From Microbulbifer sp. SAOS-129_SWC (GTDB lineage Bacteria; Pseudomonadota; Gammaproteobacteria; Pseudomonadales; Cellvibrionaceae), in contig NZ_CP155567.1 of NCBI RefSeq assembly GCF_039696035.1, forward strand, positions 571,001-635,000: a stretch of 64,000 bases of DNA, written 5' to 3'. Made by a program: the position numbers and the translations under genes. A model generated the notes under the pieces. The model was not told where the DNA came from. It saw only the letters and a list, made by a program, of their open reading frames with translations, and ran no database searches. The first letter of the stretch is position 1, and each line of letters opens with the position of its first letter. This document shows, piece by piece, positions 47,345 through 56,770 of the stretch.

Positions 47345-47504
47345 CACCAGTGAGCTGTGGAATTCGGGTCGTTCAAAACTTTTCACAAACTTTCAAAGAT
47401 TTTACCCCGCCATCCCGATAGGGTTTTCGCTCACCCGGCTGGCACGCAAACACGCCATCATCGCCGGCCGGGAGAGTGGATCGCATGTAGTTACGGGGAG
47501 CAAC

Positions 47505-47768
47505 ATGTTTGACGTCAACGTTGGTGAGTGCCGTGCAGAAGCACAGCCGAGCTTTAACCATCCGCCGCCTGTGCAGCGCGGATTCAGTGCCCGGGAGCTG
47601 GAGGTGGTGCGGTTGATTGCCGCCGGGGCCACCAGCGCTGAAATTGCCGAGCAGCTGTCGATCTCCTTCCACACGGTGAAGAATCATCGCAAGAATATTC
47701 TGCGCAAGGCGGGCTGTCGCAACAGCGGCCATCTGGTCGCCCTGTGTATCGCCCAGCGGCTGCTCTGA
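47505..47768 (+). CDS. Stand-alone LuxR/GerE-type HTH protein
   Basis: 87-residue protein made almost only of a LuxR-type helix-turn-helix (about residues 25-87: FSARELEVVRLIAAGATSAE, IAEQLSISFHTVKNHRKNIL). There is no receiver or autoinducer domain. GGGGAG lies six bases before the ATG. It follows the winged-helix/membrane/receiver gene by 160 bp in the same direction; the gap has two direct copies of AAACTTT(T)CA (47376-47385, 47387-47395). It may be a constitutive regulator or work with a separate sensory protein. Confidence 0.85.
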   Translation: MFDVNVGECRAEAQPSFNHPPPVQRGFSARELEVVRLIAAGATSAEIAEQLSISFHTVKNHRKNILRKAGCRNSGHLVALCIAQRLL

Positions 47769-47841
47769 GTCGGGTGAGGGCTTCTGGCGCCGCGGTAATC
47801 CGTAGTAGGCTGTAGCTCTCACGGATTATGGCGACGGAACC

Positions 47842-48435
47842 TTGCAACACTTCTCTTTCTCGGCCACGGCTGTCTTGCTGGTGGTCACCACCGCGGTCAG
47901 CCTGATTGCGCTCTACATGGCGCCGCGACTACTCGACCAGTGCGCTTTCCGCCCCTATGCGGTGTGGCGCGGCCAGCAGCGCGATTCCCTCTATCTGGCC
48001 GGCTTCGTGCACGCCAACCTGCTACACCTGGCCGTCAACATGTGGTGTCTGTGGATGTTTGGCACCGTACTCGAGCGGCGCATCGGCGCTACCTGGTTTA
48101 TCGTACTGTATGTGCTGGCGCTGGTGACCAGCCACCTGCCGACGCTGTTCAAGGAGCGCAACAACCCCCGCTACGCCAGTGTCGGGGCGTCCGGCGCCAT
48201 CTCCGCGGTGCTGTTCGCCTACATCGTCTACTTCCCGACGTCGGAACTCTATCTGCTGTTCCTGCCAATCCCGATCCAGGCCTGGATTTTCGGCATCCTC
48301 TACCTGGCCTACAGCGCCTATGCCGGCCGCGATCGCGGCAGCCGTATCAATCACGATGCGCATTTCTGGGGCGCGGTGACCGGCCTGCTGTTTGTGCTGG
48401 TGCTGGATCCCGGCGCCTGGGCGCGGTTGCTGTAA
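47842..48435 (+). CDS. Rhomboid family intramembrane serine protease
   Basis: 197-residue integral membrane protein with about six helices. Rhomboid landmarks: HANLLHLAVNMW (loop/helix 2), the nucleophile S118 in GASGAISAV (GxSG), and the general-base His174 in HDAHFWGAVTG. The start is TTG with a GGA just upstream; a nearby ATG at 47828 is out of frame. The substrate is unknown. Convergent with the GH5 gene, 22 bp away. Confidence 0.9.
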   Translation: MQHFSFSATAVLLVVTTAVSLIALYMAPRLLDQCAFRPYAVWRGQQRDSLYLAGFVHANLLHLAVNMWCLWMFGTVLERRIGATWFIVLYVLALVTSHLPTLFKERNNPRYASVGASGAISAVLFAYIVYFPTSELYLLFLPIPIQAWIFGILYLAYSAYAGRDRGSRINHDAHFWGAVTGLLFVLVLDPGAWARLL

Positions 48436-48457
48436 CCGCACCCGGAGCAGTGCAGGT

Positions 48458-50209
48458 TTACAGCGGTTCGATGCGCAGCTGACGCAGGGCCGGTGCGCCG
48501 GACTCGACTTTGATGCGGATCTTCTGTGTGCCTTTTTGTAGTTCGATGGTGGCGGACGGCTGTGTACGCGCGGGTGCGATATCGTTGCGATTGGCCAGCT
48601 GCGCTGCGTGCAGTTCGGTGGCGCTGTCACCGGCGCTGACCGACAGTGCGGTGTCTGCGTCGGCATTGTCGAGCAGTGCGGTGATGCGATAGCGACCGGT
48701 GCGGACCACTTGCAGCGTGTACTGCAGCCACTCCCCGGCGGCCATGTCCGTGACCACGATGTTGCCGTCGTCGGTGGCGGCCAGATCGACGCCGTCATTG
48801 CGATAGATGCGCCCGCGATTCCACGGTGTGCGCGGCCCGCCAGTGCTGACGTGGTAGTTGGCCAGGTCAGTGTCGGCGTAGGCGCGCCCCGGTCGGCCGA
48901 GGTCGTAGTCCGCAGCACTGATGATGGCACCGGCGGCGCCGACCTTGTGCGTGCGGAACGGACGGGTGCTGTCGCTATGCGGCTGGCGCAGCATGGCGTC
49001 GACGACATCGATGTGCTGCCGATTGTTGGCGAAGCGGATATCCTCGCGCGCCAGCTGCATCAACGCCGCGTAGGCCTCTTCCGGCGAGGGTTTGGGGCCG
49101 CCGTCTTTCCAGTAGGCGAGCAGTTTCCGGTAGCCGGGATTGGGCGTTATCTCCAGCGGGTTGTTGAAGCCGATCTTTTTCAACGGCCAGAAGGCCCAGC
49201 CGATACCTTGCCCCTCCACCAGTTCGATCGCATCGGCAAACCAGGCGTTGGAGTTCTCGCCGGATTCCCCCAGCCACAGCGGCACGTCGTAGCGTTCGCG
49301 CAGCGCCAGTTTGTCGGCGATGCTGGCGCGGTCGTTGTTGTTCCAGTATTTGTGGAAGCTGAGCGCCATATTGGCGTCCCAGGGCGGCAGCACGCTGGCG
49401 TAGTTGTTGCCCCAGCAGTTGCCTTCAATGACCAGCATATGCCGTTGATCCTCGGCGCGGATCGCCGCGGTGATGTCCAGGTAAAGCTGGCGCAGCGGCC
49501 AGTTGGCCTGTTCGCCGCAGCCGTGCGCATCACCGCTGGCGCTGAAGCCCCAGTTGGGCTCGTTGATCAGGTCATAGGCGGCGATGTTTGGCTCGTTCTT
49601 GTAGCGCGCGGCCAGTTTGCGCCACAGGGCCACGGTCTTGGCGCGGTTGGCGGCGCTGTCCCACAACGACGGTTTGTTCGGGTCGCGATCGGAGATGGCG
49701 AGGTCATTGCCCTGGCCGCCGGGCGCGGCGTGCAGGTCGAGAATCAGGTACAGGTGGTATTTCTTGCACCAGGCGAGCAGCTGGTCGGTCAACTCGAAGC
49801 CGGTATCGAGCCAGGTGTTTTCCCCGGCCACTGGTTCCTGCGCCACCGGCAGTGTGTACAGGTTGTAGTGCATCGGCAGGCGCACCGAGTTGTAGCCCCA
49901 GCCTGCCAGCGCCTTGATGTCTTCCTCGCGCAGGTGGTTGGCGCGCCAGGCGCGGTAGAATTCCCCGGTGCGCTCGGGCCCGATCAGATCCTCGATCTTG
50001 CGGCGGATCACATGCTGCTGGCCGAACTCGCCCAGCTTGAGCATATAGCCTTCCTGCAGCATCCAGCCGCCGAGGCCCATCCCGCGCAGTATCACCGGTG
50101 CGCCGCTGCCATCGACAATCTGCTGCCCGTCGGCGCGCAGGAATCCATCCGCTGCGGCCGCGCCACTGAGGCCCTGTGCGAGCAGGGCCGCGATCAGTTT
50201 TGTTCTCAT
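48458..50209 (-). CDS. Secreted GH5-type glycoside hydrolase with C-terminal CBM6-like domain
   Basis: 583 residues: signal peptide (cleavage near SGAAAA|DG), a GH5 TIM barrel (about 25-400) with the acid/base E217 in INEPNWG, FHKYW near 286-289 and the nucleophile E315 in WLGESGEN, and a C-terminal CBM6-like domain (about 440-583: ISAADYDLGRPGRAYADTD, RNDGVDLAATDDG, AGEWLQYTL). LHAAPGGQ resembles GH5 exo-1,3-glucanase-like members, so a beta-glucan such as laminarin is a reasonable substrate guess, not proven. An in-frame ATG 48 bases upstream would spoil the signal peptide. Confidence 0.88.
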   Translation of the reverse strand: MRTKLIAALLAQGLSGAAAADGFLRADGQQIVDGSGAPVILRGMGLGGWMLQEGYMLKLGEFGQQHVIRRKIEDLIGPERTGEFYRAWRANHLREEDIKALAGWGYNSVRLPMHYNLYTLPVAQEPVAGENTWLDTGFELTDQLLAWCKKYHLYLILDLHAAPGGQGNDLAISDRDPNKPSLWDSAANRAKTVALWRKLAARYKNEPNIAAYDLINEPNWGFSASGDAHGCGEQANWPLRQLYLDITAAIRAEDQRHMLVIEGNCWGNNYASVLPPWDANMALSFHKYWNNNDRASIADKLALRERYDVPLWLGESGENSNAWFADAIELVEGQGIGWAFWPLKKIGFNNPLEITPNPGYRKLLAYWKDGGPKPSPEEAYAALMQLAREDIRFANNRQHIDVVDAMLRQPHSDSTRPFRTHKVGAAGAIISAADYDLGRPGRAYADTDLANYHVSTGGPRTPWNRGRIYRNDGVDLAATDDGNIVVTDMAAGEWLQYTLQVVRTGRYRITALLDNADADTALSVSAGDSATELHAAQLANRNDIAPARTQPSATIELQKGTQKIRIKVESGAPALRQLRIEPL

Positions 50210-50371
50210 TATCGTTCTCTCACTCGCGTCACAATCGCCGTACTGACGTCCGCGCAAACTGGCGGAAGATAAATCCTGCCGCAGTGTGCGGCCGGCTTCG
50301 TCCCACTTTGGCGGTGGCTGCGAAGGTGGGCGTGGGGTGAAAACGGGAAGGTCGATGGAGGGAGAGTGAGA

Positions 50372-50395
50372 CGGGCCCGGGAGAGTCCGGGCCCG
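50372..50395. terminator. Hairpin downstream of hemB
   Basis: CGGGCCCGG (50372-50380) and CCGGGCCCG (50387-50395) form a perfect 9-bp stem with loop GAGAGT, just after the hemB stop. The minus-strand continuation is only mildly U-rich. Confidence 0.5.
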
Positions 50396-50402
50396 CCGGG
50401 AA

Positions 50403-51422
<1,020 letters not shown>

Positions 51423-51503
51423 TCACTCCGGGTGGAAAGGTTTTGCCGCGAGCGCGATGCTGCGGCTAAGCTGGCGGCAATGATAACAAATGGAGTGAAT
51501 TTG

Positions 51504-51893
51504 ATGGCGATAGCATTCTGGTGTCTGTTGCTGGCGGTGCTGATGCCGCCGGTACTCGGGGCAATCGCGAAGGCCACGGGACAGGGGCGCTACAACAACC
51601 TGGCCCCGCGGGAATACCTGGAAAAACAGCGGGGATTGTCGCAGCGTGCCGATTGGGCCCAGCGCAACAGCTTCGAGGCCCTGCCGGCCTTCCTGGCCGG
51701 CGTCTTTGCCGCGATCGCCGCCGGGGTACCGGAGTTGTGGCTTTCCGGCCTGTCGGTGGCTTTCGTGCTGGCGCGGCTGTTCTACAGCGTCTGTTATCTG
51801 AGGGACTGGGGCAGTGCCCGCTCGCTGTTCTGGTTCGCCGGCTTTTTCAGCTGTCTGGGGCTGCTGATTATGGCGGCGCTGGCTGCAGTCTAA
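51504..51893 (+). CDS. MAPEG family membrane protein
   Basis: 129-residue integral membrane protein of the MAPEG superfamily (microsomal glutathione transferase-like), four predicted helices. Family-like text: NLAPREYLEKQRG, RADWAQRNSFEALPAF, and FVLARLFYSVCYLRDWGSARS. Bacterial members mostly lack a proven reaction. The ATG at 51504 has TGGAG eight bases upstream; the frame is open further left but runs antisense to hemB. Its stop overlaps the convergent gntR-type gene by 4 bp. Confidence 0.88.
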   Translation: MAIAFWCLLLAVLMPPVLGAIAKATGQGRYNNLAPREYLEKQRGLSQRADWAQRNSFEALPAFLAGVFAAIAAGVPELWLSGLSVAFVLARLFYSVCYLRDWGSARSLFWFAGFFSCLGLLIMAALAAV

Positions 51894-52507
51894 CCGCGTA
51901 GATAGGCCACCAGAGTGCGGCCGGCCGTGGCGATATGCTGTTCCAACAGTGCCGCCGCGGCGTCGCCCTCGCCGCGCCGCAATGCTTCGAGCATTGCGTA
52001 GTGTTCGCGCTGACTGGTGTGCTGGTAGTCGAGACTGCGCGCCTGGTAGCCGATATAGCGCTGGTACTGGCGGTTCAGTTGTTCCACCGCCGCGAACAGG
52101 GTGGGGTGCTTCGCGGCTTGGTAGAGGCAGGCGTGGAACTGCCAGTTCAGTTCGCCGATCGCCTCTGCCGGCAGATCCGCCTCCCGCTCCATGCGGTCGA
52201 GAATGTCCCGCGCGCGGCCGAGTGTTTCGCCACTGAGTCTGCCCGCGGCAAACTGCAGTAGCAGCGGTTCGAGGCGTGTGCGCATCAGGTAGAGATCCTC
52301 CACTTCGAGTGCATCGAAGCGCGGCACGGCCACGCCGCGTTTGCCGTGGGGCGCGAGCCAGCCCTCACTTTTCAGCCGCTGCAGGGCATCCCGCACCGGG
52401 ATGCGGCTGACGCCGTAGCGCTCCGCCAGCTCCGTTTGCGTGAGTGCACTGCCCGCGGCAAGGTGCCCCGCCACCAGGTCTGTTTTGATCCGATCGTAAA
52501 CACTCAC
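51890..52507 (-). CDS. GntR family (FadR/FCD-type) transcriptional regulator
   Basis: 205 residues: N-terminal winged helix (LTQTELAERYGVSRIPVRDAL, QRLKSEGW) and a C-terminal FCD ligand domain with its metal-site histidines in WQFHACLYQAAKHP and QREHYAML. The start is GTG directly after the benE stop, so the pair is a translationally coupled operon. GTATAC palindromes before benE are the likely operator, which would make the operon autoregulated in response to the transporter's substrate or a derivative. Confidence 0.9.
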   Translation of the reverse strand: MSVYDRIKTDLVAGHLAAGSALTQTELAERYGVSRIPVRDALQRLKSEGWLAPHGKRGVAVPRFDALEVEDLYLMRTRLEPLLLQFAAGRLSGETLGRARDILDRMEREADLPAEAIGELNWQFHACLYQAAKHPTLFAAVEQLNRQYQRYIGYQARSLDYQHTSQREHYAMLEALRRGEGDAAAALLEQHIATAGRTLVAYLRG

Positions 52508-53680
52508 TCAGTTTCCCCGCCGAAAAATCCAGTCGCTCAGCAACCCGCCGACCAGCCCCCAGAAAGCGGCGCCGATGCCGAAGAAGGCGGCGCCGGACGC
52601 GGTAATCAGGAAGGTGATCAGCGCCGCCTCGCGGCGCTCCGGGTTGCGGGTGGCACCCTCCAGGCTGGTGCCGATGGTACCGATCAGCGCGAGTCCGGCA
52701 AGGCTGGCTACCAGCGCGCGCGGAAAGGCGCCGAACAGCGCCACCAGGCTGGCGCCGAAAAGTCCCATTAGCAGGTAGAAGACCCCGGCGGCGATACCGG
52801 CGGTATAGCGCTTGGCCGGGTCCGCGTGGGCTTCGGGGCCGGTGCAGATGGCGGCGGTGATCGCGGCCAGGTTGAACGCGTAGCCGCCGAACGGCGTCAG
52901 CAGCAGGGAGGTCAGCCCGGTGCCGCTGATCACTGGCGACACCGGCACCCGCGTGTAGCCGCTGGCGCGCAGGGTGGCGACGCCGGGAATATTCTGCGAG
53001 GTCATGGTGACGATAAACAGCGGCAGGCCGACCCCCAGCATGGTCGCGGAGTCGAATGATGGCGTCACCCACACGGGCTTGCTCAGGGCCCAGTGCACCT
53101 GCCCAAACTCCATCAGCCCCAGCAGCCAGCTGGCGCCAAAACCTACCAATAAAACAAGGATGATCGCGTAGCGCGGCAGCCAGCGCCGGCCGGCCAGGTA
53201 GGCCAGTAGCATGGCGCCGACCAGCAGTGGGCTGGTCTGCAGCGACGTGAATACCGAGAGGCCGAACTGTACGAGGATACCGGCCAGCATGGCGCTGGCG
53301 ATGGGGGTGGGGATGTGTCGCATGACCTTTTCAAAGGCGCCAGACAGGCCCAGCAACAGTGTCAGCAGGCCGCTGAACAGGAAGGCCCCCAGGGCGTCGC
53401 CCATGGGCACGCCGACGAGGCTGGTGGCCAGCAGCGCGGCGCCGGGGGTGGACCAGGCGGTAATCACCGGTGCCCGGTAGTACCAGGAAAACGCGATACA
53501 GGTGAGGCCCATGCCCAGACCCAGGGCGCCGATCCAGGAGATCATCTCTGCCTCGCCGGCGCCGGTGGTGCGGGCCGCTTCGAAGACGATGGCGACGGAA
53601 CTGGCGAAGCCCACCAGCACGGCGACAAAGCCGGCACTGATCGCGGACAGACTGGCATCGGACCAGAAGGAGCGTTGCAC
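52508..53680 (-). CDS. benE: Benzoate/H+ symporter family transporter (BenE)
   Basis: 390-residue inner-membrane protein with about 12 helices, matching the BenE family: GFASSVAIVFEAA, AWSTPGAALLAT, LAGILVQFGL, FIVTMTSQNIPGVATLRASG and a TPFGGYAFNLAAITAAICTG segment. The GTG start has GAGG eight bases upstream; two earlier Met codons lie inside the operator region. Benzoate catabolic genes are absent here, so the true substrate is uncertain and may be set by the coupled GntR regulator. Confidence 0.88.
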   Translation of the reverse strand: MQRSFWSDASLSAISAGFVAVLVGFASSVAIVFEAARTTGAGEAEMISWIGALGLGMGLTCIAFSWYYRAPVITAWSTPGAALLATSLVGVPMGDALGAFLFSGLLTLLLGLSGAFEKVMRHIPTPIASAMLAGILVQFGLSVFTSLQTSPLLVGAMLLAYLAGRRWLPRYAIILVLLVGFGASWLLGLMEFGQVHWALSKPVWVTPSFDSATMLGVGLPLFIVTMTSQNIPGVATLRASGYTRVPVSPVISGTGLTSLLLTPFGGYAFNLAAITAAICTGPEAHADPAKRYTAGIAAGVFYLLMGLFGASLVALFGAFPRALVASLAGLALIGTIGTSLEGATRNPERREAALITFLITASGAAFFGIGAAFWGLVGGLLSDWIFRRGN

Positions 53681-53682
53681 AA

Positions 53683-53710
53683 TGTATACCTCAATAAAAA
53701 ATGTATACAT
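53683..53710. promoter_or_regulatory. GTATAC operator pair before benE
   Basis: TGTATACC (53683-53690) and the perfect palindrome ATGTATACAT (53701-53710) lie immediately upstream of benE, 18 bp centre to centre (about two helical turns). ATGTATACAT-type palindromes are typical for FadR/VanR-type GntR proteins, and such a protein is the next gene in the operon. Confidence 0.65.
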
Positions 53711-53836
53711 TTTTATAAAGGAGAATGAAAGGCGGGGCAATGGACGCGGAGGGCGATGGCGTGAAAAGTGCTGTTTCAGGCGTAGATTGGTGGAGGCAGC
53801 CACCCGCGCGGGGCGCGGGCGCTGCGAAGTGCAGAA

Positions 53837-55117
53837 TCAGAGGCTGGCGAAGACCCGGCGCGCGGCGGCGATGGTCTCTTCGATATCCTCGTCGCTGTGG
53901 GCCGCAGACATGAAGCCGGCTTCGTAGGAGGCCGGCGCCAGGTAGACCCCCTCGTCGAGCATGCCGTGGAAGAAACGGTTGAAGCGCTCGGTGTCGCAGG
54001 CCATGACCTGCTGGTAGTTGCTCACCTGCTCGGCGTCGGTGAAGAAGAAGCCGAACATACTGCCGGCGCGGTTGGCGGTCAGGGGGATACCGGCTTCTCT
54101 GGCCGCCGCCAGCACACCTTCCACGAGGCGCTCGGTCTTGGCATTGAGTTGCTCATACAGCCCCGGTTGCTGGATCAGCTGCAGGGTCTCGAGGCCGGCG
54201 ACCATGGCCACTGGGTTGCCGGACAGGGTGCCGGCCTGGTAGACCGGGCCCAGCGGGGCGATCTGCTCCATGATCTCGCGCTTGCCGCCGAAGGCGCCCA
54301 CCGGCATGCCGCCGCCGATCACCTTGCCGAGGGTGGTCAGGTCCGCTTCGATCCCGTAATGGCCCTGGGCGCCGGTCAGGCTGACGCGGAAACCGGTCAT
54401 CACCTCATCGAGAATCAGCACTGCACCGTGCTGGTCGCAGACTTCGCGCAATGTTTCCAGGAAGCCGGGCAGCGGCGGAATACAGTTCATATTGCCCGCC
54501 ACCGGTTCGACGATGATGCAGGCGATCTGGTCGCCGATTTCGTCGAAACACTTCCGCACGCCGTCGGCATCGTTGTAGGACAGCGTGATGGTGTGGTCGG
54601 CCAGCGATGCCGGCACACCTGGCGAGGACGGCACGCCCATGGTCAGCGCCCCGGAGCCGGCCTTGACCAGCAATGAGTCGGAGTGGCCGTGGTAGCAACC
54701 CTCGAATTTCACGATCTTGTCGCGGCCGGTATAGCCGCGCGCCAGGCGGATGGCGCTCATGGTGGCTTCGGTCCCGGAGTTGACGAAGCGCACCAGGTCC
54801 ATGTTCGGCCACAGGCGGCACAGCTCCTCTGCCAATTCGGTTTCCAGCTCGGTGGGAGCGCCGAAGCTGAGCCCGGACTGGGCCTGTTCGACCACAGCCT
54901 CGATGACGTCCGGATGCGCGTGGCCCAGCACCATCGGGCCCCAGGACTGCACATAGTCGATATAGCGCTTGCCGTCGGCGTCATACAGGTAGGCGCCCTC
55001 GGCGCGCTCGATAAACAGCGGCGTACCGCCGACCGCGCGGAAGGCGCGCACCGGGGAGTTGACGCCACCCGGAATAAATTGCTGCGCTTCGGCGAAGAGT
55101 TGCTCGGATTTGCTCAT
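53837..55117 (-). CDS. hemL: Glutamate-1-semialdehyde 2,1-aminomutase
   Basis: PLP enzyme making 5-aminolevulinate by the C5 pathway. 426 residues: [77 protein letters not shown], and the PLP lysine in [16 protein letters not shown]. Last gene of the leftward hemJ-thiD-hemL stretch, 140 bp after the ThiD-family gene. Confidence 0.96.
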   Translation of the reverse strand: MSKSEQLFAEAQQFIPGGVNSPVRAFRAVGGTPLFIERAEGAYLYDADGKRYIDYVQSWGPMVLGHAHPDVIEAVVEQAQSGLSFGAPTELETELAEELCRLWPNMDLVRFVNSGTEATMSAIRLARGYTGRDKIVKFEGCYHGHSDSLLVKAGSGALTMGVPSSPGVPASLADHTITLSYNDADGVRKCFDEIGDQIACIIVEPVAGNMNCIPPLPGFLETLREVCDQHGAVLILDEVMTGFRVSLTGAQGHYGIEADLTTLGKVIGGGMPVGAFGGKREIMEQIAPLGPVYQAGTLSGNPVAMVAGLETLQLIQQPGLYEQLNAKTERLVEGVLAAAREAGIPLTANRAGSMFGFFFTDAEQVSNYQQVMACDTERFNRFFHGMLDEGVYLAPASYEAGFMSAAHSDEDIEETIAAARRVFASL

Positions 55118-55257
55118 ATCGACTCGGGAATAGTTGGGGAATTTGGCGGGCTATTATCGCGGCCTTGGGCGGTTGCTACAACGTGGCCTCGGTCGGCCTG
55201 GTGGTGCGGCATTGCGCGGCACACGCCGGAGTGGGCCGGGAAGTCAGGATTTCCGAA

Positions 55258-56043
55258 TCAGCGCTTGGCCCAGAACAGCCGGTTCGGAACCGGCCGCCCC
55301 ATCCCCAGCCGGCGGCTGTCCGCGATGGCGCTCCAGGTGAACTGCTGGCTGCGGCTGACCGCTTCGATCACGGTCAGGCCGTGGGCGATATGGCAGGCGA
55401 TGGCGGTGGCCAGCGTTCCGCAGGTGCCGTAGGCGGCCGGCGGCAGGCGCTCCCAGTGGAACTGGCGGATCAGGCCGCGCTCGTCGTAAAGGCGGTTTTC
55501 CAGCTGCTGCTCGCGCGGCACACCGGTCAGCAGCAGGTAGCGGCAGCCGCTCTCCAGTAACTCCTGGGCCATGGCGTCGATAACATCCGCCTCCAGCGCC
55601 ATGGCGCAGGCCTCACGGCGGTTGGGGCAGGCCATGGTGGCGTGGGGCAGCAGCAATGAGCTCATGGCCTCCCACAGCGGCGGCGCCAGCAGACTCTCCT
55701 TGTCGGCGAGCGTGGCGTCCGGATCGATGATGACCGGAATGTTCGGGTAGTCGCGCAGCACACTGTGCAGTGCGCGCACGTTTTCCACCGAGCCCAGGTA
55801 ACCCACTTTGATCGCCGCCACCGGCATATCCTCGAGCACGGCGCGGGCCTGCTCCACCAGCAGGCTGTCTTCTACCGGGGCAATACCCAGCAGCTCCCCG
55901 GTATCACCGACACTGATTGCGGAGACCACCGAGGTGCAGTGGCAGCCAAGGCTGACCGCGGTTTCGGTATCGGCAGTAATGCCGGCACTGCCGCTGGGGT
56001 CGTGGTGGGTAACTGTGAGGACGACGGGCTGGCGGGTATCCAT
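55258..56043 (-). CDS. Divergent ThiD-family (phosphomethyl)pyrimidine kinase
   Basis: 261-residue ribokinase-fold protein of the ThiD group, which phosphorylates hydroxymethylpyrimidine for thiamine synthesis. The N-terminal signature HDPSGSAGITADTETAVSLG and AIKVGYLGS are family-like. The catalytic anion-hole region usually reads G(S/T)GCT; here it is GTCGT, so the Cys is shifted by one place, and the CDPV-type magnesium loop is replaced by IDPDATLADKES. It may be inactive or have another substrate. Position next to hemL is as for Pseudomonas thiD/thiE. Confidence 0.75.
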   Translation of the reverse strand: MDTRQPVVLTVTHHDPSGSAGITADTETAVSLGCHCTSVVSAISVGDTGELLGIAPVEDSLLVEQARAVLEDMPVAAIKVGYLGSVENVRALHSVLRDYPNIPVIIDPDATLADKESLLAPPLWEAMSSLLLPHATMACPNRREACAMALEADVIDAMAQELLESGCRYLLLTGVPREQQLENRLYDERGLIRQFHWERLPPAAYGTCGTLATAIACHIAHGLTVIEAVSRSQQFTWSAIADSRRLGMGRPVPNRLFWAKR

Positions 56044-56139
56044 GGCTGAAGCGAGCGGGCTCCTGGCGGCGTGGACGGGGTTAAGAGTCTTTACATTCTA
56101 GACCTTTGCGCCCGCCGGGGCCGCATGATGACGCGCCGA

Positions 56140-56317
56140 TTAGCCAAACGCCGGGCAATTATATTCAGCGGCCTGTAAGCCCGTTCACGCACGGCCGGGC
56201 GCGCAAATCGAGCACGTCAGTACCTCATTTGTGCTGGCGGGTTTGCGGACGGAGGCCGAAAACCCGGTCGGTAAGAGGCCGTGAGGGCCCTTTTACCGCC
56301 ACCATTCAGCGCGCTAG
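56140..56317. mobile_element. MITE-like element, copy 2
   Basis: 178-bp relative of the element at 11346-11515, with TTAG at the left and CTAG at the right end. Shared stretches include TTCAGC(A/G)GCCTG, the central GGCCGGGC...GCAAATCGAGCA and TTTGCGGAC; the ends have diverged more than in copy 1. The right-hand CTAG contains the hemJ stop codon. It contains no open reading frame of note. Confidence 0.6.
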
Positions 56318-56736
56318 AAGGGTTTGACCACGGCGAGTATGGCGATGGCGATCAACGCGAGAACCGGCAGCTCGTTGAAGATACGGAAGTAGCGGCCGCT
56401 CTTGGTGATGGTGCCGTTGGCAAATTTGCGCACGTAGGCGCCGCACATATGGTGGTAGCCGATCAGCAGGACCACCAGCAGCAGCTTGGCGTGGAACCAG
56501 CCGGCGGTCTTGTAGTAATCCCAGTTGAAGCTGGCCAGCCAGATACCCAGTGCGATGGTGGCAATCATCGATGGCATGGCGATACCGCGGTAGAGGCGGC
56601 GCTCCATGATGCAGAAGCGGTCGCGGCTGACGGCATCGGTGGCATCTACATGGTAGACGAACAGTCGCGGCAGGTAGAAGAGTGCGGCGAACCAGCACAC
56701 CACGGCGACCAGGTGAAAAGCTTTGACCCACAGCAT
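56314..56736 (-). CDS. hemJ: Protoporphyrinogen IX oxidase, HemJ type
   Basis: 140-residue inner-membrane protein with four helices that oxidises protoporphyrinogen IX in haem synthesis in bacteria lacking HemG/HemY. Family text: MLWVKAFHLVAVVCWFAALF with the conserved His, YLPRLFVYHV, WFHAKLLLVVLLIGYHHMCG and RIFNELPVL. GAGGGGGA lies just before the ATG at 56736; the open frame further upstream is antisense to the ClC gene end. Its TAG stop lies in the CTAG end of the MITE-like copy. With hemB and hemL this is the third haem gene within 7 kb. Confidence 0.92.
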   Translation of the reverse strand: MLWVKAFHLVAVVCWFAALFYLPRLFVYHVDATDAVSRDRFCIMERRLYRGIAMPSMIATIALGIWLASFNWDYYKTAGWFHAKLLLVVLLIGYHHMCGAYVRKFANGTITKSGRYFRIFNELPVLALIAIAILAVVKPF

Positions 56737-56770
56737 GGAATCCCCCTCGGTGGAAATGGCGCAATAAGCG

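Noticed and set aside
48608..50272. A 554-codon plus-strand frame opposite the GH5 gene
   Set aside because: Antisense shadow; the minus frame has a signal peptide and both GH5 catalytic residues.
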